From assembly GCA_021809805.1 (NCBI GenBank), contig JAJZKA010000010.1, positions 1 through 46,352 of the forward strand: DNA of 46,352 nucleotides, written 5' to 3'. How positions within the stretch are numbered: the stretch's first letter is position 1; each line of letters opens with the position of its first letter. Positions 8,578 to 17,900 of the stretch are shown here, one piece after another. The notes under the pieces were generated by a model. It was not told the DNA's origin, did no database searches, and saw only the letters and a list, made by a program, of their open reading frames with translations. A program made the translations under genes and the position numbers. Source of the DNA: Actinomycetes bacterium. Its GTDB lineage: Bacteria > Actinomycetota > Acidimicrobiia > Acidimicrobiales > Bog-793.

Positions 8578-10043
8578 TGGCGATCGCTCAACTGCTCGCG
8601 AAGGCGCCGCGCCTTCGCGTCGTCGACGGCGGTCGGGATGCGCCGCCCGCAGCGCGCGGCGCGGCTTCCGTCGAGGACCTTGGGCGCAAAGATGCGCGCC
8701 GCCTCGAGCTGTTGGCGGTCTCGCTCACGGTCTTCGGGCTGGTAGCGGTGGCCGGCGTCTCGCCGATCGAGTCGCTGTACAGCTACGGCTCGGTCTTCTC
8801 CTTGGCCGAGCGCCAGGTCATGTGGGCGTTGATCGGCCTCGTCGCCTTCCTCGTCGCCCGCCGCCACAACCTCGCCCACCTCCGGCGCCGCGTACGCCCG
8901 ATCCTCGTCGCGGCGTTCTGCTTGCTGGTCGCGGTGCTCGTGCCCCACCTCGGCAAGGGGGCGGGCGGCTCCAGCCGCTGGCTCGGAGCGGGGCCCATCA
9001 CCCTCCAGCCTTCGGAGATCGCCAAACTCGCCTTTGCACTATTTGCCGCCGACCTCGTAGCTCGGCGTGAGCGCTGCCGTGACCAGCTGCACGAGCTCGT
9101 CCTCCCGCTGGCGCTCGTCGCCGCGATCCTCGGCGCGCTCATCTTGAAGCAGCCCGACCTCGGTACGGCGATCGTCGTCGTCGGGATCGCGGCCATCCTT
9201 TGGTACGCCGGGGGGGTGCGCGGTCGACTGCTGGCGACGGTCGTCGGCGTGCTCGCCGTCCTCGGATCGATCCTCGTCCTGGCGGCCCCTTACCGCCGGG
9301 CACGCCTGCTCGCGTTCCTCAACCCCTTCGGGCATGCCTCGACCGTCGGCTACCAGCTCGTGCAGTCGCTCGCCTCGCTTGGATCGGGCCATCTCGCGGG
9401 GCACCCGATGGCGAACGCCGTCAGCCCTTGGCTGTTGCCCAATGCGTCGAGCGACTTCATCTTCGCCGCCATCGGCAACGACTTCGGCCTCCTCGGCTGC
9501 CTTGCGGTCGTCTGTGGCTTCGCGTGCTTCGGCTGGCTCGGGATCCGCATCGCCCTGCGCGCCGAGGATCGCTATCGCGCGCTGCTTGCCACGGCGATCA
9601 CCGGCTGGATCGTTTTCCAGGCCCTGGTGAACATGGGCGGAGTAACCGGTCTCCTGCCTGACACGGGCATCCCACTTCCCTTCATGTCGTCGGGTGGTTC
9701 CTCGCTCATCGTCGTCCTGTTCGCCTGCGGCCTGCTCGCCAACATCGCTCGCCAGCCTCGGGCAAGCACGGAGCTCGTCGCGACGCCGGCCCGTAGGGCG
9801 ACCACCGCGACGCCGCCAGCGCGACGAAGCGCCAGGAGTCAGAGCCCCGTCCGGGCCGGGGCACGGCGACCGACCGCCCCTGCCCGTCGGGCAGCGACCA
9901 GCGCGAGGACCGAACCGCACCGTGGCGCGACGGGGTCGCGCCAGCGCGCCGGGCACCCCCGCCCGGCCGCGAAGGTGCCACAACGGTCTCGTGCGCCACG
10001 GCGGTCCGGTGCGATGGCGGGGAGTCGGGCGGAGGCGCGGTGA
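8577..10043 (+). CDS. ftsW: Septal peptidoglycan glycosyltransferase FtsW (SEDS)
   Basis: SEDS-family polytopic membrane glycosyltransferase that polymerises lipid II at the septum with FtsI. Family motifs are present: RWLGAGPITLQPSEIAKLA, LKQPDLGTAIVV, NASSDFIFAAIGNDFGLLG, and TGIPLPFMSSGGSS in the last loops. After the final membrane segment there is an unusual tail of about 98 residues (from about 391) rich in Arg, Ala, Pro and Thr. It is strongly basic and probably cytoplasmic. Basic FtsW tails occur in other actinobacteria and have been linked to partner binding, so a docking role is inferred. The stop overlaps the murG GTG (GTGA). Confidence 0.95.
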   Translation: MAIAQLLAKAPRLRVVDGGRDAPPAARGAASVEDLGRKDARRLELLAVSLTVFGLVAVAGVSPIESLYSYGSVFSLAERQVMWALIGLVAFLVARRHNLAHLRRRVRPILVAAFCLLVAVLVPHLGKGAGGSSRWLGAGPITLQPSEIAKLAFALFAADLVARRERCRDQLHELVLPLALVAAILGALILKQPDLGTAIVVVGIAAILWYAGGVRGRLLATVVGVLAVLGSILVLAAPYRRARLLAFLNPFGHASTVGYQLVQSLASLGSGHLAGHPMANAVSPWLLPNASSDFIFAAIGNDFGLLGCLAVVCGFACFGWLGIRIALRAEDRYRALLATAITGWIVFQALVNMGGVTGLLPDTGIPLPFMSSGGSSLIVVLFACGLLANIARQPRASTELVATPARRATTATPPARRSARSQSPVRAGARRPTAPARRAATSARTEPHRGATGSRQRAGHPRPAAKVPQRSRAPRRSGAMAGSRAEAR

Positions 10044-11194
10044 GGCGGGGCGGGGTCATCGTCACCGGTGGCGGCACCGCGGGGCACGTGCTGCCGGCGC
10101 TCGCCGTCGCGCGGGCGCTCGTCGCGGGCGGCCGCCACCAGGCCGAGATCACCTACGTCGGCGCGGCGCGGGGGATGGAAGCCCGCCTCGTTCCCGAGTC
10201 GGGCTTCTCGCTCGTGGTGCTCCCGGGACAAGGAATCGAGCGCCGCGTCTCGCGCAAGAGCGCCTCGGCGGCGGCGATGCTCGTGCTCGGCTGCGCCCAG
10301 GGTCTCGCGCTCGTGGCCCGGAGGCGTCCCGAGGTCGTGCTAAGCGTCGGCGGGTATGCCGCGCTGCCGTGTGCCCTCGCCGCTGCGGTGCTGCGCGTGC
10401 CCCTCGTCGTGGTCAACGTCGACGCGGTGCCCGGCGCGGCCAATCGGCTGACTGGGCGCTTCGCGACGGCATGCGCGATCGCGCTCCCCGGGACGCCCCT
10501 GCCTCGCGCCGTCCTGACCGGCGCACCGGTGCGCCCCGAGGTGCTGGCGGTGGACCGTACGCCCGAGGGGCGAGCGGCTGCCCGCACCCTGCTCGGCCTG
10601 CCCGAGGGCCGTCTCGTCGTGGCCGTTACCGGCGGGTCCCTCGGGGCGCGTCGCCTCAATCTGGCCGCCCTCGGCCTCGCCCGCGCCTGGGCCAAGCGCA
10701 GCGATGTCGTGGTTGTGCACGTGGCGGGGGAGCGGGACGTCGATTGGGTGCGCGTGCAGGCTCGCGACCTCAAAGGTGACGACGGTGGAGCCGGCCTCGA
10801 CTACCGCCTCGTCGGCTACGAAGACCGCCTCCCCGCGCTCTTCTCGGCGGCCGATGTGGTGGTCGCCCGTGCCGGTGCGTCCACAATCGCCGAGCTGACC
10901 GTGATCGGTACCCCGAGCGTGCTCGTTCCGTTGCCGGGGGCACCGGGGAACCACCAGCGGTTGAACGCCGAGCGCCTGGCCGGGGTGGGTGCAGCGTTGA
11001 TCGTCGAGGACGCGGCGGCGACTCCCGAGGAGCTCGCCACGGCGCTGGACGCGCTGCTCGCCGACGAGGAGCGCCGTCGCTCAATGGGCGAGGCTGCTCG
11101 GCGGATCGGACGACCCGACGCCGCCGAGCGGGTGGCCTCGCTGGTGGAAGAGGCGGCGCGCAGCGCGCGACGACGAGCCGGGAGAGACCGATGA
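10040..11194 (+). CDS. murG: Lipid II synthase MurG
   Basis: Membrane-associated GT-B glycosyltransferase transferring GlcNAc to lipid I. The N-terminal loop GGGTAGHVLPALA is at residues 10-22. The C-terminal half carries VTGGSLGARRLN, GYEDRLPALFSAADVVVARAGASTIAEL and the UDP-GlcNAc-contacting PLPGAPGNHQRLNAE. Length 384 is typical. GTG start in a GTGA overlap with ftsW; ATGA overlap with murC downstream. Confidence 0.95.
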   Translation: MRRGGVIVTGGGTAGHVLPALAVARALVAGGRHQAEITYVGAARGMEARLVPESGFSLVVLPGQGIERRVSRKSASAAAMLVLGCAQGLALVARRRPEVVLSVGGYAALPCALAAAVLRVPLVVVNVDAVPGAANRLTGRFATACAIALPGTPLPRAVLTGAPVRPEVLAVDRTPEGRAAARTLLGLPEGRLVVAVTGGSLGARRLNLAALGLARAWAKRSDVVVVHVAGERDVDWVRVQARDLKGDDGGAGLDYRLVGYEDRLPALFSAADVVVARAGASTIAELTVIGTPSVLVPLPGAPGNHQRLNAERLAGVGAALIVEDAAATPEELATALDALLADEERRRSMGEAARRIGRPDAAERVASLVEEAARSARRRAGRDR

Positions 11195-12564
11195 CCGCTG
11201 GCTGCCTCGATCTGAGCCGTTCACGGCGGATCCACCTCGTCGGGATCGGCGGAGCCGGAATGAGCGCGATCGCCGTCGTCCTCGCCGAGATGGGCCACGT
11301 GGTCTCCGGCAGCGACCTGCGCGGCGGCCCGGTCCTCGAACGCCTGCGTGCCAGCGGGGTGCGCGCCCTGGTCGGCCATGACGCGCGCCACATCGATGGC
11401 GCCGAGGTGCTGGCGATCTCGACCGCCGTCGGCGAGCACAATCCCGAGGTGCGCGAGGCGCGGCGCCTCGGCATCCCGGTGCACTCACGCGCCGAGACCC
11501 TGGCCGCCGTTACGGCCGAGCGGCGCTGCGTCGCCGTGGCGGGCACGCACGGCAAGACGACGACCTCCTCGATGCTCGCCCTCTGCCTCGTTGACGCGGG
11601 GCGCTCGCCCTCCTTCCTGATCGGCGGTGACCTGCCTCAGATCGGCACCAATGCCGCCTGGGGGAGCGGAGAGTGGCTCGTGGTCGAGGCCGACGAGAGC
11701 GACGGCACGTTCCTCGAGCTTGCGGCTGAGACGGCCGTGGTGACCAACGTCGAGCCCGATCACCTCGACCATTTCGGCTCGGTCGCCGCGCTCGAAGACG
11801 CCTTTGGTGCCTTCCTCGCGGGGGCGAGGCACCAAGTGGTCTGTGGAGACGACCCGGTGCTGCGCCGGATCGCCCCGCCGGACGCACACACCTACGGCTT
11901 TCGCCCCGGCGCCGAGTTCGAGCTCAGCGGGCTGCGGGGCGGCCGCAGCGAGATCGCCTTCACCTGTTCGCGGGGCGGTGAGCTGCTCGGCGAGGTCGAG
12001 CTGCCCGTACCTGGACGACACAATGCGCTGAACGCCGCCGCAGCGCTCGTTGCCGCGCACCTTATCGGCGTGAGCTTTGAGGAGTCGAGCCGCGCGCTCG
12101 CGCGCTTTGGGGGCGTGGCGCGGCGATTTGAGTTCCGCGGGGAGCGCAACGGGGTCGTCTTTGTGGACGATTACGCGCACCTGCCGGGCGAGGTCATCGC
12201 CACGCTCGCCGCGGCGCGCCGCGGGGGCTTCGGGCGGGTCGTTTGCGTCTTCCAGCCGCACCGCTACTCGCGTGCCGCAGCACTTGCCACCTCGTTCGCG
12301 GATGCGTTCGTTGACGCTGACCTCGTCGTCGTCACCGGTGTCTACGGCGCCGGCGAGCAGCCGCTGCCGGGCGTCAGCGGGGCGCTTGTCGCCGATGCGA
12401 TCCTGCGTGCCCATCCGGACAGCGCGGTCGACTACGTGGCGTCGCGCGGCGACGTGGCCGCCCGCTTGCGAGGGCTCCTGCGGCCCGGCGACTGCTGCTT
12501 GTCGCTGTCGGCCGGTGATCTGACGAGTCTGCCCGACGAGTTGTTGTCCGGGCCGGCATGGTGA
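11191..12564 (+). CDS. murC: UDP-MurNAc:L-alanine ligase MurC
   Basis: First Mur ligase of the stem peptide, cytoplasmic, 457 residues. The N-terminal Rossmann motif RIHLVGIGGAGMSAIA, P-loop GTHGKTTTSSM (from residue 118), VVEADESDGTFL, TNVEPDHLDHFG and FQPHRYSR are all typical of MurC rather than other Mur ligases. ATGA overlap with murG. The end overlaps the murB start by 4-7 nt. Confidence 0.96.
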   Translation: MTAGCLDLSRSRRIHLVGIGGAGMSAIAVVLAEMGHVVSGSDLRGGPVLERLRASGVRALVGHDARHIDGAEVLAISTAVGEHNPEVREARRLGIPVHSRAETLAAVTAERRCVAVAGTHGKTTTSSMLALCLVDAGRSPSFLIGGDLPQIGTNAAWGSGEWLVVEADESDGTFLELAAETAVVTNVEPDHLDHFGSVAALEDAFGAFLAGARHQVVCGDDPVLRRIAPPDAHTYGFRPGAEFELSGLRGGRSEIAFTCSRGGELLGEVELPVPGRHNALNAAAALVAAHLIGVSFEESSRALARFGGVARRFEFRGERNGVVFVDDYAHLPGEVIATLAAARRGGFGRVVCVFQPHRYSRAAALATSFADAFVDADLVVVTGVYGAGEQPLPGVSGALVADAILRAHPDSAVDYVASRGDVAARLRGLLRPGDCCLSLSAGDLTSLPDELLSGPAW

Positions 12565-13502
12565 GGGTGACGGTGACCGGCACGGCCGGTGAGTCGATCG
12601 CGCGCGTCGAAGCCGCTGCGGCCGAGCTCAAGGAGCTGGCGCGCCGGGACGAGCCGATTGGGCCGAAGACCACCTACCGCACCGGTGGCACAGCGGCGCT
12701 GTTCGTCGAGATCGCGAGCGCGGCGACCCTCGAGGCGGTGGCGTGCGCGGTCGCGAAGAGCGGGGTCGGCGTGCTGGCGCTCGGGCGCGGCTCGAACCTG
12801 CTCGTCGCCGACTCGGGCTTTGCCGGGCTGTGTGTCACTCTGGCGGGCGACTACGCGGGGCTCGAGCTTCGCGACGACGGCTTGGCACGGGCGGGCGGAG
12901 GGCTCGACTACCCGGTCCTTGCCCGGCGCAGCGCTGCGGCCGGTCGAACGGGCATGGAGTGGGCCGTTGGCATCCCCGGATCGGTCGGTGGCGCGGTGGT
13001 GATGAACGCCGGAGGACATGGCGCGCAGACCAAGGACCGCCTCGTGTCGACGCTCGTCTTGGACCTCGAGCGCGGCGAGGCCGCCGAGTGGTCGAACTCG
13101 GCCCTCACCTTCGCCTACCGCCGCTCGGCCCTCGGCGCCCACCATCTCGTCCTGTCGGCGACCTACCAGCTCGCCGAGGGGGATCCGGCGCGCTCGGCCG
13201 ACACGATGAGCGAGATCGTCGCCTGGCGAAGAGCGCACCAGCCGGGCGGGCGCAACGCCGGCTCGACCTTCTCCAATCCCCCGGGCGATGCTGCCGGGCG
13301 GCTCATCGAGGTGGCTGGGCTAAAGGGCATGCGCGTTGGCTCGGCCCAGGTCTCTGAGAAACACGCGAATTTTGTGCAGTCAGACACGAATGGCTCAGCA
13401 GACGACGTATTCCGCCTGATCAGCGAGGTTCGTCGGCTCGTACTCGAACGCTGCGGCGTCGAGCTGTCCTTGGAGCTGCGGACGGTGGGGGAGTTCAGGT
13501 GA
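12558..13502 (+). CDS. murB: UDP-N-acetylenolpyruvoylglucosamine reductase MurB
   Basis: FAD/NADPH-dependent reductase making UDP-MurNAc. FAD-binding [25 protein letters not shown] and [18 protein letters not shown] are present. The catalytic Ser lies in AGSTFSNP (about residue 236), followed by EKHANFV. Length 314 is normal. ATG 12558 or GTG 12561 (GTGA overlap with the murC stop) are both possible starts. Placement between murC and ftsQ is seen in some Gram-positive lineages, whereas in mycobacteria murB lies outside this cluster. Confidence 0.93.
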   Translation: MVRVTVTGTAGESIARVEAAAAELKELARRDEPIGPKTTYRTGGTAALFVEIASAATLEAVACAVAKSGVGVLALGRGSNLLVADSGFAGLCVTLAGDYAGLELRDDGLARAGGGLDYPVLARRSAAAGRTGMEWAVGIPGSVGGAVVMNAGGHGAQTKDRLVSTLVLDLERGEAAEWSNSALTFAYRRSALGAHHLVLSATYQLAEGDPARSADTMSEIVAWRRAHQPGGRNAGSTFSNPPGDAAGRLIEVAGLKGMRVGSAQVSEKHANFVQSDTNGSADDVFRLISEVRRLVLERCGVELSLELRTVGEFR

Positions 13503-14266
13503 GCACGCGCGCCGTCGTCACCGATCCGCGCCTGCGGGCGCGCAAGGTCGCCGTCGCCCGCCAGGCCGGCCACCGTCGCCTCGCCATCATCGTGAGCTTG
13601 TTGGCGGCGGTGGCCCTCATCGTCGGCACGCTGGCAATCCTGCATTCCTCCTTGATCTCCGCGCGGGCGATCTCGATCAACGGGGCGAGCCACGAGAGCC
13701 GCAGCGAGCTCTTGGCGGTGACCGGACTGGGCGCGCACCCGCCGCTCATCGACCTCAACCTCGCAGCCGAGGAGGCGGCGATCGAGCGCCTGCCTTGGGT
13801 GGCGCGGGCAACGGTCACGCGCCACTGGCCGAGCGGCGTCTCGATCACCATCACCGAGCGCCGTCCTCTTGCTGAGGTTCAGCTCGGCCCGACGAGCTAT
13901 GCCCTGATCGACCCGACCGGCCGGGTGCTCGCCGACGTGACCGCGCCGACTCCAGGGCTCGCCCCGCTGTCCGCCCTCGGCGTGGTGCCTGCTCCGGGGG
14001 GCCGCCTCGCACAAAGTGACCAGGCGGTGCTCGCGCTGGCCCGAGCGCTGCCCGTCGCCTTGTTGAGTCGCGTCAGCTGGCTGAGTGAGCGCCCTGGGGA
14101 GGGCCTCGTGATCCAGCTGCGCCACGCGCCGCTCGTGATCATCGGCGCGCTGAGCGCATTGCGGGAAAAAATGATCAGCCTCATGACCCTGCTCGATCGG
14201 GCCCAAGTAGCGGGTTTTGCGACCATTGATTTACGCGTCGCCGCGTCCCCGGTCTTGACCCACTGA
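13499..14266 (+). CDS. ftsQ: Division protein FtsQ (DivIB)
   Basis: Bitopic division scaffold of 255 residues. A basic cytoplasmic tail of about 24 residues is followed by one membrane helix (about 26-46, [21 protein letters not shown]). A POTRA domain starting at [13 protein letters not shown] comes next, then the FtsQ domain with [28 protein letters not shown]. It recruits FtsL/FtsB and FtsWI. GTG start in a GTGA overlap with murB. Its last codons contain the -35 box of the ftsZ promoter. Confidence 0.93.
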   Translation: MSTRAVVTDPRLRARKVAVARQAGHRRLAIIVSLLAAVALIVGTLAILHSSLISARAISINGASHESRSELLAVTGLGAHPPLIDLNLAAEEAAIERLPWVARATVTRHWPSGVSITITERRPLAEVQLGPTSYALIDPTGRVLADVTAPTPGLAPLSALGVVPAPGGRLAQSDQAVLALARALPVALLSRVSWLSERPGEGLVIQLRHAPLVIIGALSALREKMISLMTLLDRAQVAGFATIDLRVAASPVLTH

Positions 14267-14283
14267 GACACTGGTCCTATGTT
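14255..14283 (+). promoter_or_regulatory. Putative ftsZ promoter
   Basis: TTGACC (14255-14260), a 17-nt spacer and TATGTT (14278-14283) form the best -35/-10 pair seen in the window. The -35 lies inside the last codons of ftsQ. Transcription would begin near 14290, leaving a leader of about 190 nt before the ftsZ ATG. The leader holds no gene; it is G+C-rich and may fold, but no known riboswitch was recognised. Confidence 0.6.
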
Positions 14284-14480
14284 CGTCACGTTCTGGTCGC
14301 CCGGAGTTCAGCGGCCCGCCCCGGTGCCCGGGAGCTTGCCTTGGTGAGTCGTGCAGTCGCTACCGGGTCCCAGCGGGGGGCCGTGTCGCATCGACTTGTC
14401 GGCAGTCTCCCGTGCCCGGGCGAGTCCCGCCGACGACCCCTCCCGGCACCGTGGTTTCGCCTAGGAAGGCAAGGGCAGCA

Positions 14481-15599
14481 ATGACGGCCACAGCGCAGAA
14501 CTTCATCGCCCTGATCAAGGTGGTCGGCGTCGGTGGCGCCGGGGTGAACGCGGTGAACCGCATGATCGACGCCGGCCTGAAGGGTGTCGAGTTCGTCGCG
14601 GTCAACACCGACGCCCAGGCACTGCTGATGAGCGAGGCCGACATCAAGCTCGACATCGGCCGCCAGCTGACGCGCGGCCTCGGCGCCGGCAGCGACCCCG
14701 AGGTTGGCCGAGCCGCCGCCGAGGAGCACCTCGAGGAGATTGAGGAGGTGCTGAAGGGCGCCGACATGGTCTTCATCACCGCCGGCAAGGGCGGAGGCAC
14801 CGGGACCGGCGCGGCGCCCGTGATCGCCGAAATTGCCAAGGGTCTCGGCGCCCTCACCATCGGGGTCGTGACCCGCCCGTTCGCCTTCGAAGGCAGGCGA
14901 CGCTCGAACCAGGCCGAGACCGGCATCCAGCGCCTGAAGGAGAAGGTCGACACCCTGATCATCATCCCCAACGAGCGCCTGTTGACCCTGGCGGATGCGA
15001 AGACCTCGATGGTCGAGGCCTTCAAGATGGCCGATGAGGTGCTCTTGCACGGGGTCCAGGGGATCACCGACCTCATCAACGTGCCCGGCATCATCAACAC
15101 CGACTTCGCCGACGTGAAGACGGTGATGCAGAACGCCGGGACGGCGATCATGGGCATCGGCACAGCCTCGGGAGACAACCGTGCGCTGAACGCCGCGCGT
15201 CACGCCATCACGAGCCCGCTGCTCGAGGCGTCGATCGAAGGGGCGCGCGGGATCCTGCTCAACATCGCCGGTGGACCAACCCTCGGCTTGCTCGAGGTCA
15301 ACGAGGCTGCCGAGGAGATCCACTCCCACGCCCACCCCGACGCCAACATCATCTTTGGCAGCGTCATCGACGAGTCGCTCGGCGAGAGCGTCCGCGTGAC
15401 GGTGATCGCGGCCGGCTTCGACCGCTTCGAGGGCGCGGAGCGCCCGGTCGCGCGCCGCCGTGACGAGTCGGGCAGTGAGCCCGCGGCGTCTCGTGGGGGC
15501 GAGTCCGAGCGGGCGCCGGAGGTCGACGTGTTCTCGGTCGGTGGTGACGACCTCGACCTCGGTGACGACGACTTCGACGTCCCCTCGTTCCTCCGCTGA
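14481..15599 (+). CDS. ftsZ: Cell division GTPase FtsZ
   Basis: Tubulin-like GTPase of 372 residues forming the Z-ring. It shows [16 protein letters not shown], the tubulin signature GGGTGTG at 104-110, [18 protein letters not shown], and [11 protein letters not shown] (T7 loop). An acidic disordered linker leads to the C-terminal peptide [10 protein letters not shown], the binding site for SepF in actinobacteria. ATG 14481 is preceded by GGAAGGCAAGGG and aligns with standard FtsZ N-termini. The frame stays open upstream to 14412 without a ribosome site. It has its own promoter 200 nt upstream, separating its expression from the coupled mur/fts block. Confidence 0.97.
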   Translation: MTATAQNFIALIKVVGVGGAGVNAVNRMIDAGLKGVEFVAVNTDAQALLMSEADIKLDIGRQLTRGLGAGSDPEVGRAAAEEHLEEIEEVLKGADMVFITAGKGGGTGTGAAPVIAEIAKGLGALTIGVVTRPFAFEGRRRSNQAETGIQRLKEKVDTLIIIPNERLLTLADAKTSMVEAFKMADEVLLHGVQGITDLINVPGIINTDFADVKTVMQNAGTAIMGIGTASGDNRALNAARHAITSPLLEASIEGARGILLNIAGGPTLGLLEVNEAAEEIHSHAHPDANIIFGSVIDESLGESVRVTVIAAGFDRFEGAERPVARRRDESGSEPAASRGGESERAPEVDVFSVGGDDLDLGDDDFDVPSFLR

Positions 15600-16287
15600 G
15601 GCGCTGAGCGCTTCGGGGCCCAACCGGGCCCGTCTCCTCGGTGGTGTCGTCGCGCTTTCGACCGGCAAGGCCGAGGGGGATTTGCGGGTGCCCGGCGCGC
15701 GGCCGGCGCTCACCCCGTCGCGCCATCTCGAGCTCGTCGCCCGACCCTGGACGATGCCGCGCCAGGTGCACTCGGCACGGGTCCTTGTGGTCGACTCGCC
15801 GTCCGGCCCGCTTGCTGAGGAGGCGGACGCGCTCGTCTCGTGTCGCGGTGATGTCGCGCTGGCCGTGCTCGGGGCCGATTGCCCGCTGATCGGCCTTTCG
15901 AGCCCAGAAGGCGCGTTCGGCGTTGTCCACGCGGGCTGGCGAGGCCTGCTTGCTGGCGTCGTGGAGGCGAGTGCGAAGCGGCTTGTTGACCTCGGGGCGA
16001 GCCGTCTCGAAGCGGTCGTGTCGCCCTTCGTCCGCGTCGAGTGCTACCCGTTCCGCCGCAGCGATGCCGCGCTGCTGGCACAGCGCTACGGCGAGGCGGT
16101 GCTCGGCACGAGCGCGAACGGCGAGGACGCGCTCGACCTCGAAGCGGTTGTGTCGGCGGCACTGGCCCGTGTGGGCGTCCCGGCGCCGGTCGCGCTCGGC
16201 GGCTGCAGCGCGTGCGGTGGGCAGTGGTACTCGCACCGGGCGCGGGGAGAGGCCGGGCGCCATGCGCTCGTGTGCTGGCAGGAGTGA
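15562..16287 (+). CDS. pgeF: Peptidoglycan editing factor PgeF (YfiH/DUF152, laccase-domain)
   Basis: Purine-nucleoside phosphorylase-like laccase-domain protein. E. coli YfiH prevents mis-incorporation of L-Ser into UDP-MurNAc-peptide. The conserved metal and active-site set is visible: [18 protein letters not shown] and VVHAGWRG. The start is uncertain. The fold begins around 15640 ([12 protein letters not shown]), and the nearest acceptable in-frame starts (GTG 15562 or further up) lie inside the end of ftsZ. 15562 is a working choice giving 241 residues. The stop overlaps the next gene's GTG. Confidence 0.85.
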   Translation: MTTTSTSPRSSAEALSASGPNRARLLGGVVALSTGKAEGDLRVPGARPALTPSRHLELVARPWTMPRQVHSARVLVVDSPSGPLAEEADALVSCRGDVALAVLGADCPLIGLSSPEGAFGVVHAGWRGLLAGVVEASAKRLVDLGASRLEAVVSPFVRVECYPFRRSDAALLAQRYGEAVLGTSANGEDALDLEAVVSAALARVGVPAPVALGGCSACGGQWYSHRARGEAGRHALVCWQE

Positions 16288-17039
16288 ACGAACAGGCGCC
16301 GCTCACCGGCGAGGACTACCGCGATGAGGATCTCGCGCTGGTGGCGGCGCGCCTCGCTGCGGTGCGCCGCCGCCTGGCGGCAGCGGGCGCAGACCCCGCG
16401 GCGCTGTCGGTGGTAGCGGTCACCAAGGGCCTCGGACTTGCCGCTGTGCGGATCGCGCTCCGCCTCGGGCTCGTCACGATTGGGGAGAACTACGCCGATG
16501 AGCTCGTCGCCAAGGCGAAGCGTCTGGCCGAGGTCGAAGCGGCGGCGACGCCATCGTGGCACTTCCTCGGCGCGCTGCAGCAGAACAAGATCGGGCGCCT
16601 CGTCCACCTCGTCTCTCGTTTCGAGGGCGTCGACCGCCTGGCCGAGGGCGAGCGAATCGCCCGCCTCGCTCCGGGCGCACGTGTGCTGGTCGAGGTGGAT
16701 TGCACCGGGCGCGGCGAGCGTGGCGGGGTGGTGCCGGCCGCCGTCCCCGAGCTCATACGTGCCCTGTCGCGCCTCGACCTGCGAGTCGAGGGCCTGATGA
16801 CGATCGGTGTGCGCGACGATGCGGCGGCGAGCGCGGCGGCATTTGTGCAGGTGGCCCGGCTCGCTGACGATCTCGGGCTCGCCGAGCGCTCGATGGGCAT
16901 GAGCGGAGACTTCGAGCTCGCGGCCGCGGCTGGAGCGACAACGGTACGTCTCGGCACGGCGCTGTTCGGCCCGCGACCACCCCGCGAGGGCGCGGCGCGC
17001 AGGGATGCCGGCTCTTTGGCCGCTGAGATGCCAGAATAG
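16284..17039 (+). CDS. PLP homeostasis protein (YggS/PLPBP family)
   Basis: Single-domain alanine-racemase-like TIM barrel that binds pyridoxal phosphate and buffers it; not a known catalyst. SVVAVTKG supplies the PLP lysine (Lys48). IGENYADEL, WHFLGALQQNK, RVLVEVDCTGRGERGG, EGLMTIG and MSMGMSGDFELA-like SMGMSGDFELA follow, as in the family. GTG 16284 overlaps the pgeF stop (GTGA), giving 251 residues. It sits between pgeF and sepF, as in mycobacteria and streptomycetes. Confidence 0.9.
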   Translation: MNEQAPLTGEDYRDEDLALVAARLAAVRRRLAAAGADPAALSVVAVTKGLGLAAVRIALRLGLVTIGENYADELVAKAKRLAEVEAAATPSWHFLGALQQNKIGRLVHLVSRFEGVDRLAEGERIARLAPGARVLVEVDCTGRGERGGVVPAAVPELIRALSRLDLRVEGLMTIGVRDDAAASAAAFVQVARLADDLGLAERSMGMSGDFELAAAAGATTVRLGTALFGPRPPREGAARRDAGSLAAEMPE

Positions 17040-17059
17040 GGAAGCCTAAGGAGGCTTGG

Positions 17060-17575
17060 ATGGCAACGTTCGTAGACAAGATGCTCGCCTATCTCGGGCT
17101 GAAAGACGTCGATGAGGACGAGCTCTACGACGAGTACGAGGATGCTGACGATCTCCCCGCGCCCCGGGCGGTCGCCGGCGGCTATGTCGAGCACGACCTG
17201 GATCCCCCGGCTTCGAGCACCCTGCGGCCACTGCCGCGGGAGGAGTCGCGCCCCGAGGTGACTCAGCGGGCGATCGTGCGACCGCTCGTTCCGAGCCGCA
17301 ACGCCAAGCCCCAGGTCGTGATCCCTGCTCGCTTCGCGGACGCCCAGGAGATCGGGGACCTCATCAAGCAGTCCAACCCGGTGATCGTCAACCTCCAGGC
17401 GAGCGAACGCGATCTCGCCCGGCGCATGATCGATTTCTGCTCAGGACTCACCTACGCGCTCGGCGGCGCGATGGAAAAGGTCGCCGACCAAGTCTTCCTC
17501 CTCACGCCCTCCAACGTCGAGGTGTCCGCCGAAGAGCGCCAGCGCCTGCAAGAGCGCGGGCTGTTTCACCCCTAG
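17060..17575 (+). CDS. sepF: Cell division protein SepF
   Basis: Membrane anchor and stabiliser of the FtsZ ring, replacing FtsA in actinobacteria; 171 residues. An N-terminal amphipathic helix (MATFVDKMLAYLGL) and an acidic Asp/Glu/Tyr linker precede the SepF domain at about 85-160 (PARFADAQEIGDLIKQSNPVIVNLQ ... RMIDFCSGLTYALGG). A strong Shine-Dalgarno AAGGAGG (17048-17054) with a 5-nt spacer fixes the ATG and suggests high expression. Its partner sequence is the DVPSFLR tail of FtsZ, 1.5 kb upstream. Confidence 0.96.
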   Translation: MATFVDKMLAYLGLKDVDEDELYDEYEDADDLPAPRAVAGGYVEHDLDPPASSTLRPLPREESRPEVTQRAIVRPLVPSRNAKPQVVIPARFADAQEIGDLIKQSNPVIVNLQASERDLARRMIDFCSGLTYALGGAMEKVADQVFLLTPSNVEVSAEERQRLQERGLFHP

Positions 17576-17617
17576 GCTCATCGGAATGGGTGCGGAGACG
17601 GTGAAGGGGGACCGGCG

Positions 17618-17884
17618 GTGATCGTCCGCGTCATCGTCGACATCTTGCAGGCCTACGTCGTCGTCCTGCTGATCCGGATCGTCCTCACCTGGTTCCCGAT
17701 CCACCCATGGTCGCCGATGGCCCGGGTCGTGCGCGTCCTCGCGGCGATCACGGACCCGGTCCTCGTTCCGGTGCGCCGCGTGCTGCCACCCCTCACCTTG
17801 GGGGGAACCTCGGCGATCGACCTCTCCCCGATCGTCGTCTTTGTCGCCCTGGAGATCTTGATCAGCGTGCTCCGGGTGATCTGA
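17618..17884 (+). CDS. YggT family membrane protein
   Basis: Small 88-residue protein with two hydrophobic segments (ILQAYVVVLLIRIVLTWF and SPIVVFVALEILISVLRVI). The loop between them carries the family signature PVRRVLPPLTLGG...DLSPIV. Precise function is unknown; the family sits next to sepF across many bacteria and is thought to act at the division or cell envelope site. GTG start preceded by GAAGGGGG. It is the last gene of the dcw run before a hairpin and a non-coding stretch. Confidence 0.9.
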   Translation: MIVRVIVDILQAYVVVLLIRIVLTWFPIHPWSPMARVVRVLAAITDPVLVPVRRVLPPLTLGGTSAIDLSPIVVFVALEILISVLRVI

Positions 17885-17900
17885 GCCGCCAGGGCGGTTC
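17883..17900 (+). terminator. Hairpin after yggT (possible terminator of the dcw run)
   Basis: GAGCCGCC (17883-17890) pairs with GGCGGTTC (17893-17900), eight pairs including one G-T wobble, with a 2-nt loop. It begins inside the yggT stop codon. No T-tract follows, so it would be an imperfect intrinsic terminator or an RNA 3' end. Confidence 0.4.
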
